Shown in pieces: positions 12,700 through 13,989 of a stretch of DNA of 13,989 nt. A model generated the notes under the pieces. The model was not told the DNA's origin. It saw only the letters and a list, made by a program, of their open reading frames with translations, and ran no database searches. The DNA lies in assembly GCA_937995745.1 (NCBI GenBank), contig CALKIU010000118.1, forward strand, positions 1 through 13,989, read 5' to 3'. The translations under genes were made by a program, and so were the position numbers. The stretch comes from an uncultured Bacillaceae bacterium (GTDB lineage: Bacteria; Bacillota; Bacilli; Bacillales; Cytobacillaceae). Within the stretch, counting starts at the first letter, position 1; each line of letters begins with the position of its first letter.

Positions 12700-12710
12700 G
12701 GGGGGGGGGG
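12700..12710. repeat. Poly-G tract (G11)
   Basis: Eleven consecutive G residues lie in an otherwise mixed noncoding sequence, 238 nt upstream of the chosen start of the pseudouridine synthase gene. Tracts like this are slippage-prone and also error-prone in sequencing. Confidence 0.8.
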
Positions 12711-12860
12711 TTCTTTTTGTTTTTGCCGGGGGCCTGCGCCGTACAAAAAATACCCGCGCTGAACTTTTGCTATTGGCTTTTTTTAAAAAGAAAAGGGGAA
12801 AGTCCGGACAATTTCTTCTTCGTCAACCGTCCCTGAAGCGGGTTAAAAATCCCCCATGTT

Positions 12861-12869
12861 TGCTATACT
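12861..12869 (+). promoter_or_regulatory. Candidate extended -10 promoter for the pseudouridine synthase gene
   Basis: TG-C-TATACT is a good extended -10 element 69 nt before the TTG start. The -35 region at the right distance (GGTTAA) is poor. Confidence 0.45.
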
Positions 12870-12937
12870 GTTCATTGGCGGGTGCCGGCGTCAAATTCGA
12901 AGCGCCCGCACCAATCATAAAAAAGGAGCCAAAAACT

Positions 12938-13636
12938 TTGGAGATAAAAATTTTATACGAGGACAACCATTTGCTTGTGGTTGAAAAGCCGGTGAATGTT
13001 CCGGTTCAGGAGGATGCGTCGGGGGACAAGGATTTGCTGACGATTTTAAAAGAGGATTTGAAAGTACGCTATCAAAAGCCGGGAAATGTGTTTTTGGGGC
13101 TTGTCCACCGTCTTGACCGGCCCGTCGGGGGTGTGATCGTTTTTGCGAAAACGTCCAAGGCCGCTTCCCGCTTGTCCGATTCTTTGCGCAAACAGGATTT
13201 TGACCGCGGCTATTTGGCCGTTGTCCGCGGTGTGCCTCCGGAGAAACACGCCGTGTTGGAACATTATTTAAAAAAAGACCGCCGAAAAAACCAAGTGTTT
13301 GTGGTGCCTCCCCGGGAAAAAGGCGCCAAATATGCCAAGCTGGAGTATGAGGTTTTGGCCTCCGCCGCCGGGTTGAGTTTGCTCCGCGTCAAACTGTACA
13401 CGGGGCGTTCCCACCAAATCCGTGTCCAGCTTTCCGCCATCGGCTGTCCTTTGTACGGGGATCAAAAATACGGCCAAAAGGTAAACAAACCGGGGCAGCA
13501 GCTCGCCTTGTGGGCATACTCTCTCGCATTTTTGCACCCGGTAAAGAAAGAAAAAATGGTTGTGCACTCGCTTCCGCCCGACGCCTATCCTTGGAATATT
13601 TGGTCGGAATCCATAAAAAAATGGGCATTTTCATAA
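12938..13636 (+). CDS. RluA-family pseudouridine synthase (232 aa)
   Basis: This enzyme converts specific uridines in rRNA or tRNA to pseudouridine. The RluA-family signature HRLDRPVGGV is present with catalytic Asp60. Other family segments are ILYEDNHLLVVEKPVNVPVQ at the N-terminus, VFAKTSKAASRLSDSL, the YLAVVRG strand, and LYTGRSHQIRVQLSAIGCPLYGDQKYG near residues 165-190. There is no N-terminal S4 domain, so it is the short form, comparable in size to E. coli RluA. The exact RNA site cannot be predicted. The start is a TTG at 12938, chosen because AAGGAG (12923-12928) lies 9 nt upstream and the encoded start, MEIKILYEDN, matches where family members begin. It is followed by a long hairpin at 13679-13733. 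Confidence 0.92.
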   Translation: MEIKILYEDNHLLVVEKPVNVPVQEDASGDKDLLTILKEDLKVRYQKPGNVFLGLVHRLDRPVGGVIVFAKTSKAASRLSDSLRKQDFDRGYLAVVRGVPPEKHAVLEHYLKKDRRKNQVFVVPPREKGAKYAKLEYEVLASAAGLSLLRVKLYTGRSHQIRVQLSAIGCPLYGDQKYGQKVNKPGQQLALWAYSLAFLHPVKKEKMVVHSLPPDAYPWNIWSESIKKWAFS

Positions 13637-13678
13637 AAACAGGGGGTTGTCTGAAAAGGATCCAAGATAGCGTAAAAA

Positions 13679-13733
13679 ATGCAAGCAAGGTGGAGAAGCC
13701 GAATCGCGTTTTTCCACTTGCTTGTATTTTTTT
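13679..13733 (+). terminator. Long hairpin with T-run after the pseudouridine synthase gene
   Basis: ATGCAAGCAAGGTGGA pairs with TTCCACTTGCTTGTAT (one bulged G and one mismatch) across a loop of about 15 nt, followed by seven T. It would serve as the terminator of the pseudouridine synthase gene even though it lies inside apparent insertion-sequence debris. Confidence 0.7.
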
Positions 13734-13744
13734 CAGGATATTTT

Positions 13745-13989
13745 TCTGAAATCAGTGGTAAAAAGTGCGTCCGGTCACATCAAGGGCAATCGGTCTTTCC
13801 GCAGATTTAGCCATACTCATTCTTTAGACCGCTTTCCTTCCGTTCGGGCAAGTAAGACAATCATTCTTCAATATATTCCAGTTCCTTGCGTTTTTGCTGT
13901 CCTTTTGTATGTCCGTGTTTGTTCCTTCAAAGAGTGTTGTTCGGATAAAGTTTGGGCTTTCTCGTCGGTTTTGTCTGGAACGAGGGTTC
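13745..13989 (-). pseudogene. Frameshifted fragment of an IS1182-like transposase
   Basis: On the minus strand one frame gives KEQTRTYK and the next gives DSKNARNWNILKNDCLTCPNGRKAV. Adding one A to the TTTT run at 13903-13906 joins them into EQTRTYKKDSKNARNW...CPNGRKAV. That follows the pattern EQ(T)xxYKxD...NWxY...CPNGR of the zinc-ribbon-like insertion in IS1182-family transposases. A stop follows at once, and a later frame shows ICGKTDCP and CDRT, matching the CxxCxxCP region but interrupted by two stops. The catalytic DDE residues are not in the window. It is clearly non-functional; the family assignment rests on motif memory alone. Confidence 0.6.

Larger units (their letters stand above)
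12574..12937. other. Intergenic region before the pseudouridine synthase gene
   Basis: The downstream gene's frame is open from 12671, but nothing in those 89 codons looks like protein and no ribosome site precedes an earlier start. The region contains an 11-base G tract (12700-12710), a 19-bp sequence repeated at 13830-13848, and a candidate promoter near 12864. I found no convincing glutaminase terminator. Confidence 0.45.
13641..13989 (-). mobile_element. Decayed insertion-sequence remnant, truncated by the window edge
   Basis: AGGGGGTTGTCTGAAAAG (13641-13658) resembles the terminal inverted repeats of common Bacillus insertion sequences. It is followed, reading leftwards on the minus strand, by a broken transposase frame that starts beyond the window. 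I see no target duplication or second end here, so the boundaries are not established. Confidence 0.45.

Noticed and set aside
12671..12937. An N-terminal extension of the pseudouridine synthase through the G11 tract
   Set aside because: It has no ribosome site and no similarity to family members. A good AAGGAG precedes the TTG at 12938.
1..13989. CRISPR arrays, tRNA or rRNA genes, phage genes or known riboswitches
   Set aside because: I saw no regularly spaced repeat-spacer pattern, no cloverleaf or rRNA-like sequence, no phage structural genes and no riboswitch core that I recognise.

Overview
The window looks like chromosome from a Bacillaceae-type Firmicute, possibly a thermophilic or thermotolerant one. 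The evidence is strong AAGGAG-like ribosome sites, TTG starts, SigA-type promoters, a DUF2187 (YkvS-like) protein, a glutaminase the size of the Bacillus enzyme, and AraB, AraM and AraL homologues. G+C is roughly half by eye. I cannot name the species from sequence alone.

Layout, left to right. (1) 120-2349: three separate plus-strand genes: an OsmC-family protein, a small DUF2187 protein and a TSUP (TauE/SafE) membrane transporter. (2) 2510-3424, minus strand: a 1-Cys/Prx6-type peroxiredoxin followed 15 nt later by a tiny winged-helix protein, driven by a strong SigA promoter and closed by a near-perfect hairpin terminator. (3) 3726-11333: a sugar or polyol block built as two divergons facing each other. 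In the first, a fused AraM-AraL protein (sn-glycerol-1-phosphate dehydrogenase plus HAD phosphatase) and L-ribulokinase AraB run leftwards, and a LacI-type regulator runs rightwards. Between them lies a dense array of five ATTAATCA-type boxes. In the second, a SorC/DeoR-type regulator runs leftwards, and a GpsA-like glycerol-3-phosphate dehydrogenase paralogue with a candidate cre site runs rightwards. The two regulator genes converge and overlap by 23 nt. (4) 11644-13636: glutaminase and an RluA-family pseudouridine synthase. (5) 13641 to the end: a decayed insertion-sequence remnant with a frameshifted IS1182-like transposase fragment on the minus strand.

The most unusual content is block 3. 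The catabolic gene set is incomplete for L-arabinose: AraB is present but no araA or araD lies in the window. Homologues of AraM and AraL, which are separate genes in the Bacillus subtilis ara operon, form one 724-residue polypeptide with both active sites apparently intact. The neighbouring divergon supplies a dehydrogenase of the opposite glycerophosphate stereochemistry. I infer that the block handles a phosphorylated ketose or polyol and the C3 phosphates linked to it, under two sugar-sensing regulators. The substrate cannot be read from the sequence.
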